Source: Lentisphaeria bacterium (GTDB lineage: Bacteria; Verrucomicrobiota; Lentisphaeria; Oligosphaerales; Oligosphaeraceae). From it: 18,933 nucleotides of DNA. Shown piece after piece: positions 6,978 to 14,878 of the stretch (its first letter is position 1; each line of letters starts with the position of its first letter). A program made the position numbers and the translations under genes. The stretch is from contig JAEEXV010000161.1 in the NCBI GenBank assembly GCA_016287975.1, positions 1 to 18,933 of the forward strand. The letters run 5' to 3'. Under the pieces are notes generated by a model that saw nothing but the letters and a program-made list of their open reading frames with translations, made no database searches and was not told the origin of the DNA.

Positions 6978-7005
6978 TTTGCGTTGGCATGGCGCATGCT
7001 AAATA
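6978..7005 (+). promoter_or_regulatory. Possible promoter of the MoxR operon
   Basis: A TTTGCG box (6978-6983) and a TAAATA box (7000-7005) are separated by 16 nt and lie in a local AT-rich patch 44 nt upstream of the start codon. Both boxes deviate from the sigma-70 consensus, so this is a weak candidate. Confidence 0.25.
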
Positions 7006-7034
7006 ATAGAGCGGGGACTGGAATTCAACGGATG

Positions 7035-7040
7035 AAGGAG
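7035..7040 (+). promoter_or_regulatory. Ribosome binding site that decides the MoxR start
   Basis: AAGGAG lies 8 nt before the ATG at 7049 but only 2 nt before an in-frame ATG at 7043. The spacing favours 7049. Confidence 0.75.
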
Positions 7041-7048
7041 CAATGCGG

Positions 7049-8197
7049 ATGAAGTCGGAAGAGCTTCTGGATATGAGGAACAAGATTTCGCCGGAGGAGT
7101 TGGCGGAGATCGTGCGGCATCAGGTGGAGTTGATTGGCCGTTCGCCGGAGTTGGCGCCGTCGTTGCCGCCGCTGATGGTGTGGGGCGGTCCGGGGGTGGG
7201 GAAGTCGACGATTCTGCGAAATGTCGCGCGGGAGGCGGGGATCGGGTTCATCGACATCCGTCTGGCGCAGCGGGAGCCGGTGGACATCCGGGGGCTGCCG
7301 GTGCCGATGGAGGATCGGGTGAGCTGGCTGATCTCGTCGGACTGGCCGCGGGAGGCGGGGAGCCGGGGGATTCTGCTGTTTGACGAGCTGACGGCGGCGG
7401 ACCGGTCGCTGCAGGTGGCGGCGTACGAGATCATCCTGGATCGTCGTCTGGGGGATCTGTATCATCTGCCGGACGGGTGGTACATCGTGGCGGCAGGCAA
7501 CCGCGAGGAGGACATGGCGGTGTCGATGACGATGAGTTCCGCGCTGGCCAACCGCTTCATGCATGTGGAACTGCGGGAGTCGGCGTCGGAGTGGGTGCGC
7601 TGGGGCCAGCGGAACGACATCCATCCTGCGGTGCTGGGCTTCATCCGGTTCCGTCCGGATCTGCTGTTTCGTCAGGAGAATGAGAATCTGGAGCGCGGCT
7701 GGCCTACGCCGCGGTCGTGGGAGCGCGTGAGCACGTTGCTGCACCATTTCCGGTCGGAGGGGCATCCCGCTCTGCTGGACAAGTTGATCTATGGGCTGAT
7801 CGGCAACCAGGCGGGGGTCGAATTCGCGGCGTTCCGGGCGATCGCCGCGCAGTTCGACGACACCTACGAGTTGATGACGAATCCCAACCGGAAGATCACG
7901 GTGCCGGAGAAGCCGGACCAGTGCTACGCCTTCTGCGCGGCGGTGGCCTATCATCTGTGGCGCGGCAAAAGCGAGGAGGAGGAGCAGTCGCTGCTGGACG
8001 GCTTCTACCGGATCGCGATGGCGCTGCCGAGCGACTTCGCGACGATGCTGATGATCGACGCGCTGACCGGTAACCGCAAGAGCGACGACCCGGGGCTGTT
8101 CGCGAACAAGCTCTATCGCCACAAGGGCTATGCGGCGTGGGCAGAGAAGCACGGCAAGGCGATGCGGGCGCGGATGAACCGCAAGGAGATGGCGTGA
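7049..8197 (+). CDS. MoxR-type AAA+ ATPase
   Basis: This 382-residue protein is a MoxR-class AAA+ ATPase. Such proteins form hexameric rings that remodel or activate partner proteins, typically together with a VWA-domain protein encoded next door. Walker A is GGPGVGKST (46-54), Walker B is GILLFDEL (107-114) with Asp112 and Glu113, sensor 1 is AAGN (148-151), and an arginine-finger-like Arg169 lies in SSALANRF (163-170). No signal peptide or membrane segment is present, so it is cytoplasmic. The start at 7049 is chosen by ribosome-site spacing. Its TGA overlaps the ATG of the DUF2201-type gene by one base (TGATG), indicating translational coupling and probably a fixed subunit ratio. The family assignment is firm. 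The target is unknown and is most likely one of the two downstream products. Confidence 0.95.
   Translation: MKSEELLDMRNKISPEELAEIVRHQVELIGRSPELAPSLPPLMVWGGPGVGKSTILRNVAREAGIGFIDIRLAQREPVDIRGLPVPMEDRVSWLISSDWPREAGSRGILLFDELTAADRSLQVAAYEIILDRRLGDLYHLPDGWYIVAAGNREEDMAVSMTMSSALANRFMHVELRESASEWVRWGQRNDIHPAVLGFIRFRPDLLFRQENENLERGWPTPRSWERVSTLLHHFRSEGHPALLDKLIYGLIGNQAGVEFAAFRAIAAQFDDTYELMTNPNRKITVPEKPDQCYAFCAAVAYHLWRGKSEEEEQSLLDGFYRIAMALPSDFATMLMIDALTGNRKSDDPGLFANKLYRHKGYAAWAEKHGKAMRARMNRKEMA
8183..8188 (+). promoter_or_regulatory. Ribosome binding site of the DUF2201-type gene
   Basis: AAGGAG lies inside the 3' end of the MoxR gene, 8 nt before the ATG at 8197. It supports that start over in-frame upstream ones. 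Confidence 0.7.
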
Positions 8198-9462
8198 TGG
8201 ACGCAGCGGTTGACCGCAAAGTCGCGGCGGCGCTGAAAAGCCTGCAGCAGGACCGGCTGCGGTTGCTGACCCGCCAGCCGTTCATCGGGATGGTCCTGAT
8301 GAGTCTCGAACTGATTCCGGTGCCGGGAAACAAGGTGAAGACCGCCTGCACGGACGGCGAGCGGATTATGATGGGGATGTCCTTCTACGCGACGCTGGAT
8401 CTGGAGGAGCGGCTGTTTGTGCTGGCGCACGAGGCCTGGCACTGCGTGCTGATGCACCTTGTGCGACAGCAGACGCGCGACCCGCGCGACTTCAATATCG
8501 CCACCGATCTGGAGATCCACTTCATCCTGGAACAGGAGAAGATGAAGGAGCCGTTCGTGCTGCCGCACAAGAAAGAATGGGCACGGCTCTCCGCCGAGGA
8601 GATCTACGAGCGACTGCGACATCATCGCAAGAAGGAGGCTTCCGGATCTCCCGGAGTTTCCGGATCTTCCGGGGCATCGCAGGGCAATTCGGACGAGGAG
8701 GCGGGGCGCGAATCGGCGCATATCCATGGGGAGAATGGGGAGGGCTTCGACCAGCATGACTTCGGCGGGGGCGATGCCCCGCAGACCGAGCAGGACAGGT
8801 CGGTTTTGGCGGAGAAGATCCGTCGGATTGTCATTCAGGCGGCGCAGGTGGTGGAGCGCACGCAGGGGCATCTGCCCGCGCACATCCAGGGCATTGTGGA
8901 GAAGCTGCGCAAGCCGGAGCTACCGTGGCAGGAACTGTTGCGGCAGTTTGTGACGAGCGCATACGGCGGCTCGCGGCGCTGGCTGCCGCCAGAGCGCCGC
9001 CATGTCTTCCGGAAACTGTATCTTCCCTCGTATCGGTCGCAGCGCCTGCGGGCGGTGCTTGCGCTCGACACCAGCGGCAGCACCACCGGGGATCTGCCGC
9101 AGTTCTTCGCGGAGTTGTCCAGTCTGCTGAACTCCTTCGGGCAATATGAATTGACCGTGCTGCAGTGCGATTGCCAGATCCAGCACACGGAGACCTTCAC
9201 CGACGAGAAGCGCTTCCCGCGCGACTACCGGTGGGAGAGTTTCGGGCACGGCGGAACCAGTTTCGTGCCGCCGTTCGAGTATGTCCGCGAGCATAGTCTG
9301 CGCCCGGATGTCTTCATCTATCTGACCGATGGCTACGGGAACGCCCCCGACAAGCCGCCGCGCTTCCCCGTGCTGTGGGTGCTGACGGCAGACGGACGGA
9401 AACCGGCGGAGTGGGGACGCTGCATCCGGCTGCGGCACGGCCGGGAGGATGGGCGACAATGA
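8197..9462 (+). CDS. DUF2201-type protein: HExxH metallopeptidase-like domain plus VWA-like domain
   Basis: The 421-residue product has the layout of DUF2201 proteins, the usual partners of MoxR ATPases. The N-terminal domain contains LAHEAWHCVLMH, an HExxH zinc-protease motif (His78, Glu79, His82), followed by NIATDLEIH (100-108), where Asp104 could be the third metal ligand. A Gly/Ser/Glu-rich linker spans about 147-200. The C-terminal VWA-like domain has a complete MIDAS: DTSGS (291-295), Thr354 in GGTS, and Asp378 in LTDG. It therefore probably binds a divalent metal and may act as the adaptor recruited by the ATPase. It has no signal peptide. The ATG overlaps the MoxR stop, and its own TGA is followed closely by the third gene. 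Whether it actually cleaves protein is unproven for this family. Confidence 0.93.
   Translation: MDAAVDRKVAAALKSLQQDRLRLLTRQPFIGMVLMSLELIPVPGNKVKTACTDGERIMMGMSFYATLDLEERLFVLAHEAWHCVLMHLVRQQTRDPRDFNIATDLEIHFILEQEKMKEPFVLPHKKEWARLSAEEIYERLRHHRKKEASGSPGVSGSSGASQGNSDEEAGRESAHIHGENGEGFDQHDFGGGDAPQTEQDRSVLAEKIRRIVIQAAQVVERTQGHLPAHIQGIVEKLRKPELPWQELLRQFVTSAYGGSRRWLPPERRHVFRKLYLPSYRSQRLRAVLALDTSGSTTGDLPQFFAELSSLLNSFGQYELTVLQCDCQIQHTETFTDEKRFPRDYRWESFGHGGTSFVPPFEYVREHSLRPDVFIYLTDGYGNAPDKPPRFPVLWVLTADGRKPAEWGRCIRLRHGREDGRQ
8640..8674 (+). repeat. Short 17-nt tandem repeat coding the Gly/Ser linker
   Basis: Two copies of a TTCCGGATCT(C/T)CCGG(A/G)G unit (8640-8656 and 8658-8674, period 18 nt) encode SGSPGVSGSSG in the linker of the DUF2201-type protein. 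The copies differ at two positions. It marks a flexible, probably length-variable region. Confidence 0.75.
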
Positions 9463-9470
9463 AAGCGAAT

Positions 9471-9477
9471 GGAGGAG
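9471..9477 (+). promoter_or_regulatory. Ribosome binding site of the third operon gene
   Basis: GGAGGAG lies 5 nt before the ATG at 9483. It favours that start over an in-frame ATG at 9459 that overlaps the preceding stop. Confidence 0.65.
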
Positions 9478-9482
9478 ATGCG

Positions 9483-10766
9483 ATGACGACTGCGGTTGAT
9501 GATTGGGAGCGGAAAATGGGCCGGTCCGTGGATGTTGTGGAGACGCCTTTGGGGATGTTAGAGGAGCTGGTGCGGAAGACGGCGTATGACCTCTTCGGAT
9601 TTGAAAATGAGTTTTATCTGAGTAGGCTGCGATGGCAGGCGGGGACGCTTGGACTGCTCTTTGCCGCGATGGCGGAAGAGAAGCGAAGTGAAGATGACCT
9701 CGGGGAGTTTCTGATTCGTCATGGAAAAGACATTCTGGCGGTGCCAAAAGGCTGTCAATATCTGGGAGTGGGACTCGGGGCTACAAGCATTGACTTTCAA
9801 ATGATTCAGTTGCGGGAGGTAATGTCGGATTTGGAGGTAAGGAATGACGCATTGATGGTTTTCCTTTCGGTGTTGGGGGGCCATTGCGCGGCGGGGCGGA
9901 TGGAGGATGCCAGAAGACTCATGGACTTGTGTCGTAGTTCCATTGGCATGGATGAACTTCATAAAAAGAACTTAAGACCAGAAGTGAGCCGACTGTTCTC
10001 GAACGAGGAGAGCATTCGAATGTTCCGTGAGGCGGGATGGGAGTGGCCGCTGGTAAAGGCGGCCATGAACGTCGATTTGGAATATCTTCTGAAGGGGAGT
10101 CCGGTGTCGGACACGCCACTGCGTGCAAAGGCGGCGGTATTTCTCTTGTCTAATTTGGGGATTCCTCTTCTGGACACTTCCGAGGCTGTGAAAGACCGTT
10201 CCTTTTTGCTGGAAAAGACGCCGCGCATGCGTCAGGCGTTCGAGGCCGACGATGGCGCGCTCTTCATGGTGGAGATGGCCTTGCAGGGGAGGCGGATCAC
10301 CAAAGGCATGGTGCAGACGCTGGTGTTGAAGGAAAAATACAATATCCTGTCGGAACTCATTCGTCAGACAAAGGAGTTCGTCAAGGTATGTCCCCCGGAA
10401 AAACTGCTGTTTCAGCTTTTGGATGGCGTGAGTCTGTGGCGGAGCGCCCGCTTGAAACGGATCATCACCCAAGGTCCATGTGCCGACGTATGCATAACGG
10501 CCATCCGCAGTTTGGAGCAGACCTTCCCGGGCGTGGTGAAGTACGCCCGTGACAGCCAAGGGGCAGACGCGCTGTTGCATCTTCTACGGAGTGCATGCAT
10601 TCAAGTTTATGGAGACGTGCGGCCCTCGCTTCGTCGACTGGAGGAGCTGCTGATTTCGCTGGGGTGCGATCCGAATCGGCAGATCAAGGCGCTTGGAGGC
10701 TTGAGTTATGCGCAGGTTTCCGAGGCCTTTTGGGAGATGACGGCGCAGGAGGCGGAGCAGGATTAG
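9483..10766 (+). CDS. Unrecognised helical protein in the MoxR-DUF2201 operon
   Basis: I do not recognise this 427-residue protein. It is predicted cytoplasmic and largely alpha-helical, with many short amphipathic helices, which suggests a repeat scaffold. One C-terminal stretch, LRRLEELLISLGCDPNRQ followed by LSYAQV (residues about 383-408), resembles a degenerate ankyrin repeat. No catalytic motif is apparent. An ATG at 9459 (overlapping the preceding stop as ATGA) is an alternative start adding 8 residues. The gene is clearly the third member of the operon. Its base composition is lower than its neighbours: 96 GC in 180 bases at 9601-9780 against 108 in 180 at 8401-8580, counted by hand. 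In other MoxR-VWA operons a variable third protein can be the client or effector, so that is a reasonable inference but no more. Its TAG overlaps the stop of the convergent gene. Confidence 0.85.
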   Translation: MTTAVDDWERKMGRSVDVVETPLGMLEELVRKTAYDLFGFENEFYLSRLRWQAGTLGLLFAAMAEEKRSEDDLGEFLIRHGKDILAVPKGCQYLGVGLGATSIDFQMIQLREVMSDLEVRNDALMVFLSVLGGHCAAGRMEDARRLMDLCRSSIGMDELHKKNLRPEVSRLFSNEESIRMFREAGWEWPLVKAAMNVDLEYLLKGSPVSDTPLRAKAAVFLLSNLGIPLLDTSEAVKDRSFLLEKTPRMRQAFEADDGALFMVEMALQGRRITKGMVQTLVLKEKYNILSELIRQTKEFVKVCPPEKLLFQLLDGVSLWRSARLKRIITQGPCADVCITAIRSLEQTFPGVVKYARDSQGADALLHLLRSACIQVYGDVRPSLRRLEELLISLGCDPNRQIKALGGLSYAQVSEAFWEMTAQEAEQD

Positions 10767-13700
10767 CGTGTGGGCAGACATTCGCGAATCTGCCATTCGC
10801 CGTTGGCGGTCTGGCCGTGGCAATAGCGGTCGCCGAGGCAGCCCGCGACGGTGAAGTCGTCGGCGTATCGGTAGAATGCGCCGGTGGCGGGGACGAAGTA
10901 GGCGCGTCGGCCGAAATAATAGTCGCCATTGAAGGCGGCGAGGTGAAGGTCGAAGGACTGGAGGTCGTCGGCGCCGGGGGGCGGGGGGCGGAGACGGGAG
11001 AGGTCGAAGACGACTTTCTTCCAGGAGTCGCTGAGGCGATTGGGGGGCCGGGTGACGGGATGCCCTGCGAAGTCGAGCAGGAAGAGCGGCTGCCAGTCGC
11101 CGTTGGCGTTGATGGGGCCGAAGCCGTCGTCGATGGCGAGCCAGAAGGCGCCATCGTGGAGGACGAAGCGGTTGACGGGGGAGGGGGCGTGGATGGGAAG
11201 CAACCGGGAGAGGGCGGACCAGCTCTGGCGTTCCCAGTCGTAGGCGAAGAGGCGGACATTGTAGGTGGCGCGGCCCTCCGGGGGCGGGGCCTCGTTCAGG
11301 AGCATGAGCAGGCGGTGCCGGGGGGCGTCGCAGCGGAGTTGGTAGAACTCGTAGGGGCGGTTGATGCCCTGGAGCGGCCAGGCGACGGTGCGGTCGATGG
11401 TGGAGGCGATGGTACGCACGCGGCGGGTCGGCAGGTGGAGTTCGAGGATGGCGCTGCCCTTGTGGGAATAGCCGCCGCAGACGAAGAAGAGGCGGTCGCC
11501 GGCGCCGGTCATCCAGCGGTAGTCGTGGATGCCGAGGCTGGAGAGGTCGAGGCGTTCGGGGGGCGCGCCGTCGCGCGGGAAGAGTTGCAGCGTACGGCCA
11601 TCGGAGGCGGTGAAAGTTCGGTCGAGGATGGTGCCGAAGCGGGCGTTGATGTCGGCGCCCCGGGGCGGGATGCGGCGGACTTCGACGGGCGTCATCGAGA
11701 CGGCGGTGTCGATGCGCCACAGGATGGTGTGGCCCTTCTCGTGGGTCTGCACATAGAGGCGGGTGCCCTCGTGGCCGACGACGTTGACGTTGCGCTGTCC
11801 GGGGAAGGGCGTCCAGCACTGGCCGAAGGGCGAGGCGACGGGGAGGCGGGCGACGTCGGCGGGGACGAAACCGAAACGCTTTTCGAGGGGGCGCTGGTAT
11901 CGGCGCAGGTCTTCGAGCTGGCTTTTTTGGTGGTTGGCGGCGATTTTGTCGGCGGGAGTGGTTTCTGCGGTTTCGCGGCGCCAGGCGGCGAGGCGGTCGT
12001 AGACGCGGCGTGCGGTGTCGGCGTCCCAGCGTTCGTGTCCCCGGAGCAGCATATCGCCGGCGATGCGCGGTTGCCGGAAGCGGTGGACGGCGAGGTCCAT
12101 GAGTTCGAGTTTCTGGGGGAGGAACTCCGGGTCGTCGCCGAATGTCCAGAGGGTGGTCGCATTGGGATCGGGATGGAAGCCGGTGCGGTAGATGCGGAGT
12201 AGCTGGGCGTAGAGGAATCGGAGGTCTTTTCGGTGGGTGGTGGCCATGTCCCGAGGGCGCTGATCGAGGCCGGTGCGGAGGCGCATGAGGCCGTCGAGGC
12301 CGGAGAGGGCGATGGGGATGAAGGGCGAATCGGCCATGCGCCGGAAGGCGTCCTGGAAGAAGGCGCGCTCGTCGGGAGTGATGGTGCGGGGATTGAAGTG
12401 GAAGAAGCTGATGCCGTTCTGCAACTCGAGATAGGCCTTCTGACGGTTCATCGGCAGGCGCTGGCGCTTGAGGTCGGGGCGGGAGACGATTCGAATGCGC
12501 TCCCCGGAGGAGAGGCTGGCGAAGCGCTCGAGTTCCGGGCGGAGGTCCTGGAAGTCCTCCAGCAACTTGAGGAGGGCGGGATAGACGAGTTCGCGCCACC
12601 AGCGGTAGTCCCAGGAGAGGTTGCAGAAGCGGTCGAGTCCCGTCACGTAGTTGTAGCGGGCCTCCAGGCAGAAGATCGCGTCGGGCCAGCGCGGGGCGTT
12701 GCGGTCGGCCAGCGGCAGGACCTCGCGGTCGAGCTGGCGCATGCGGAGGAGAATGAGTTGTCCGGCGAGTTCGCGTAGCGTTTGCTGGCGGGCGGCGTCG
12801 AGGGGCTGGAAGGTGTGCGGGAAGACCGATTGGAGGGCCCTCGCGGCGAAGAAGCGGCTGTCGCGGGTGTAGCCGCCGAGCTCCTCGGTCAGGCGGAGGG
12901 CGAGGCGGAGGTCGGCGAGGGCAAGGTCCCAGTTGGCGTCGTTGTGGCGGTAATACGACGAGCCGAGCAGACGGCTGGCGGCGAGAAAGGCGATGCGGGA
13001 GAGCTCCTCGCGGTATTCGCGGTCGAGGGCGACGGCGCTGGCGCCGGATGCGATGGCGTCGGAGGGGAGGCCGTGCGAGACGGCGAACCAGGCCTCGTAG
13101 ATGAAGTTTCGGGCTTCGCCGCGCTTGTCCTCGGCGGTGGCGTCGGGGAGGCGGAGGGCGGCGAGGAAGCGGTCGAGGGCTTTGTCGTCGGTGAGGGCGG
13201 TCTGGGTTTCGGCGAGGAGGCGCTTGCCGTCGGGGGAATAGAATTGCAGATGGAGGAGGACCTCCTTGCCGTTGGCACGGGCGGTGGGGCGCAGGACGAG
13301 CGCGCCCGCGAAGAGTTTCCCGGTGAGGTCGCTGGTGGCGGCGTTGGGCTCGTTGAGCAGATGGAGCAGATGGCGGCGCTCCAGAAGAACGAGGCCCGGG
13401 CGATTGCAGAGATGGCGCAGCAGCCGCGTCTCCGCATGGCGCGCAAATTTCTCCTGCGCTTCGGATAGGTTCACGGGGACCAGCGGCATCGCGGAAATGC
13501 GACGCGAGGCGCCGGCGGCGAAGTCGCGCTGCTTCGCGACGGCGGCGCGGATGGCGGCGGCGAGGCGCTTGTCCGTGTCGCAGTCCTTGAGGCGGACGCC
13601 GGTGGCGCCGTCGAAGGCGATGAGACGATCCTTCTGGACGATGAGGAAGAGCTGGGTGTTCTGCAAGAGGTGCGGGTCGATGGTGAGATCCCCGATGGAG

Positions 13701-13903
13701 GACAGGCGCAGTTCCTTCTCGATTTTCGCGAGTTCCGCGCGCTCCAGGAAGACGAGGCCGGAGTCTTGGGAGAGTTCCGCCAGCGCCAAGTCGGCCTGCG
13801 CGCGCCCCGCCTCATCGAGGGCGATGAGTGCGACGCGCACCGCCGCCGGCAGCGGCAGGGACAGCAGCCCGCAGAATAGGATGAGCAGCAGACGAGTCGG
13901 CAT
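10763..13903 (-). CDS. Giant secreted CsgG-like/propeller protein, paralogue A
   Basis: This 1046-residue protein begins with a signal peptide (MPTRLLLILFCGLLSLPLPA). Residues 20-130 and 140-255 look like two successive CsgG-like half-domains, each with an LLERAEL-type motif: FLERAEL (52-58) and LLERRHL (173-179). A long helical region follows (about 260-690), with TPR-like character near 265-340. The C-terminus (about 695-1046) alternates short strands and turns (TRLYVQ, GDRLFFVCGG, RLLMLLN, GAFWLAI, GDYYFG) and suggests a beta-propeller. It shares this architecture with the 1033-residue gene at 15549-18650. It is last in a five-gene operon, 33 nt after the CsgG-like gene, with no good ribosome site. 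It probably acts in the periplasm or outer envelope. The function is unknown. Confidence 0.88.
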   Translation of the reverse strand: MPTRLLLILFCGLLSLPLPAAVRVALIALDEAGRAQADLALAELSQDSGLVFLERAELAKIEKELRLSSIGDLTIDPHLLQNTQLFLIVQKDRLIAFDGATGVRLKDCDTDKRLAAAIRAAVAKQRDFAAGASRRISAMPLVPVNLSEAQEKFARHAETRLLRHLCNRPGLVLLERRHLLHLLNEPNAATSDLTGKLFAGALVLRPTARANGKEVLLHLQFYSPDGKRLLAETQTALTDDKALDRFLAALRLPDATAEDKRGEARNFIYEAWFAVSHGLPSDAIASGASAVALDREYREELSRIAFLAASRLLGSSYYRHNDANWDLALADLRLALRLTEELGGYTRDSRFFAARALQSVFPHTFQPLDAARQQTLRELAGQLILLRMRQLDREVLPLADRNAPRWPDAIFCLEARYNYVTGLDRFCNLSWDYRWWRELVYPALLKLLEDFQDLRPELERFASLSSGERIRIVSRPDLKRQRLPMNRQKAYLELQNGISFFHFNPRTITPDERAFFQDAFRRMADSPFIPIALSGLDGLMRLRTGLDQRPRDMATTHRKDLRFLYAQLLRIYRTGFHPDPNATTLWTFGDDPEFLPQKLELMDLAVHRFRQPRIAGDMLLRGHERWDADTARRVYDRLAAWRRETAETTPADKIAANHQKSQLEDLRRYQRPLEKRFGFVPADVARLPVASPFGQCWTPFPGQRNVNVVGHEGTRLYVQTHEKGHTILWRIDTAVSMTPVEVRRIPPRGADINARFGTILDRTFTASDGRTLQLFPRDGAPPERLDLSSLGIHDYRWMTGAGDRLFFVCGGYSHKGSAILELHLPTRRVRTIASTIDRTVAWPLQGINRPYEFYQLRCDAPRHRLLMLLNEAPPPEGRATYNVRLFAYDWERQSWSALSRLLPIHAPSPVNRFVLHDGAFWLAIDDGFGPINANGDWQPLFLLDFAGHPVTRPPNRLSDSWKKVVFDLSRLRPPPPGADDLQSFDLHLAAFNGDYYFGRRAYFVPATGAFYRYADDFTVAGCLGDRYCHGQTANGEWQIRECLPTR

Positions 13904-13936
13904 GGGGGAGGGGCCAATGGAGACGGCCGCATTTCC

Positions 13937-14878
13937 TCACTTCAAGCAGTTCAGGGTGTCGGCGGCGAGTTTGAGGGTGGCCTGCTGGATGGCGTCCTTG
14001 GCGGCGATGAGGTAGGTGGCGCCGGCGATGGTTTCCTTGCGGGCGTTGGCGGAGAGGAGGCGGTTGTCCTTGACGCGCGTCACGGAGAGTTCGACGCGCG
14101 CGGCGGCGCTGCTGAATTTCTGGTAGGAGCCGGCGGGGGAGGCGATGGCCTCGCAAGTGATGGCGAAGTCGGCGTCGGCGCGTTTCTGGACGACCTGGAA
14201 GTCGAGGGCGAGGAGGAGTTTCTGGAGGGCGATGGCGGCGGCGGGGTCGGGGGACTGCGACTGGATGGTCTCCTTGATGGTCAGATGGACTTTGCGGCCC
14301 TTGCCCTGGATGGCGGAGAGGCGGTCGGCGGCGGAGAAGACGGTGGCCTTGCGGGGGAGGAGGCGCGCGGCGTCCTTGGTGAGGATGGCGACCACCTTTT
14401 CGGCGAGCGGCGGCACGAGGTCGGCGAATTCGCCGGTGCCGGTGACGCTGCAGCCGAGGACGCGGCTGGTCTCGGTGCCGATGACCTTGGCGACCGCGTA
14501 TTTCTGCTCGCCGACCTCGAAGACGGAGCCGGTGATGAGGAGCTTGGCGCCGACGATCTGCCCGACCTTCAGGCGGGATTCGGGGGCGGTCATGCCGACG
14601 GCGGAGAGGTGCAGTTCGTCCAGCGCCTTGTCGAGTTCGGCGCGCTCGACGAGGTCGACGGCGCCGCTTTCAAGCAACTTGACGAAGAGGAGTTCGGCGA
14701 CGGTCTTGCCGGCCTTGTTGTATTCGGCGTCGCGCTTCCGGGTGTCGAACGGGAGGACGGCGGCGGTGGGCACGACCAGGCTCTCGGGCGCGGGCGGTTT
14801 GAGCGCGGCGGGCTGGGCGAGGACGGCGTGGCCGAGGACAATGAGCAGGGCGGCGAGGCAGAGGGCGTTGTGTTTCAT
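13937..14878 (-). CDS. CsgG-like secreted protein
   Basis: The 313-residue product has a signal peptide (core ALCLAALLIVLGHAVLA, about 5-21). Residues 38-175 match the CsgG/FlgO-like pattern: AAVLPFD (39-45), GKTVAELLFVKLLES (57-71), LVERAELDKALDELHLSAVG (76-95), and VGQIVGAKLLITGSVFEVG (105-123), the typical LLITG-S strand. CsgG of curli systems is an outer-membrane secretion pore, but many homologues are periplasmic domains of unknown role, and no lipobox Cys follows the signal peptide here, unlike true CsgG. The C-terminal part (about 195-313) is a second, less recognisable alpha/beta domain. An AAGGAA ribosome site lies about 10 nt before the ATG, and ATGA overlap with the preceding gene shows coupling. 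It is the only one of the five operon genes with a reasonably clear family assignment. Confidence 0.9.
   Translation of the reverse strand: MKHNALCLAALLIVLGHAVLAQPAALKPPAPESLVVPTAAVLPFDTRKRDAEYNKAGKTVAELLFVKLLESGAVDLVERAELDKALDELHLSAVGMTAPESRLKVGQIVGAKLLITGSVFEVGEQKYAVAKVIGTETSRVLGCSVTGTGEFADLVPPLAEKVVAILTKDAARLLPRKATVFSAADRLSAIQGKGRKVHLTIKETIQSQSPDPAAAIALQKLLLALDFQVVQKRADADFAITCEAIASPAGSYQKFSSAAARVELSVTRVKDNRLLSANARKETIAGATYLIAAKDAIQQATLKLAADTLNCLK

Larger units (their letters stand above)
6610..7048. other. Divergent intergenic region without a gene
   Basis: These roughly 440 nt separate cdsA (minus) from the MoxR gene (plus). I find no credible gene. It holds an AT-richer segment beside each start codon, which probably carries the two promoters, and a central GC-rich block (6720-6877) of 9-nt repeats, a 31-nt direct repeat and hairpins listed separately. 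Confidence 0.8.

Noticed and set aside
6742..7002. Short open frames in the divergent intergenic region
   Set aside because: They are made of the repeat units on both strands, have no ribosome site and no conserved-looking sequence.
7043..7045. Alternative ATG for the MoxR gene
   Set aside because: It is only 2 nt from the AAGGAG ribosome site; the ATG at 7049 has normal spacing.
10584..12599. 671-codon minus-strand frame, Pro/Arg-rich
   Set aside because: It is an out-of-frame shadow of paralogue A; the composition is typical of frame-shifted GC-rich coding DNA.
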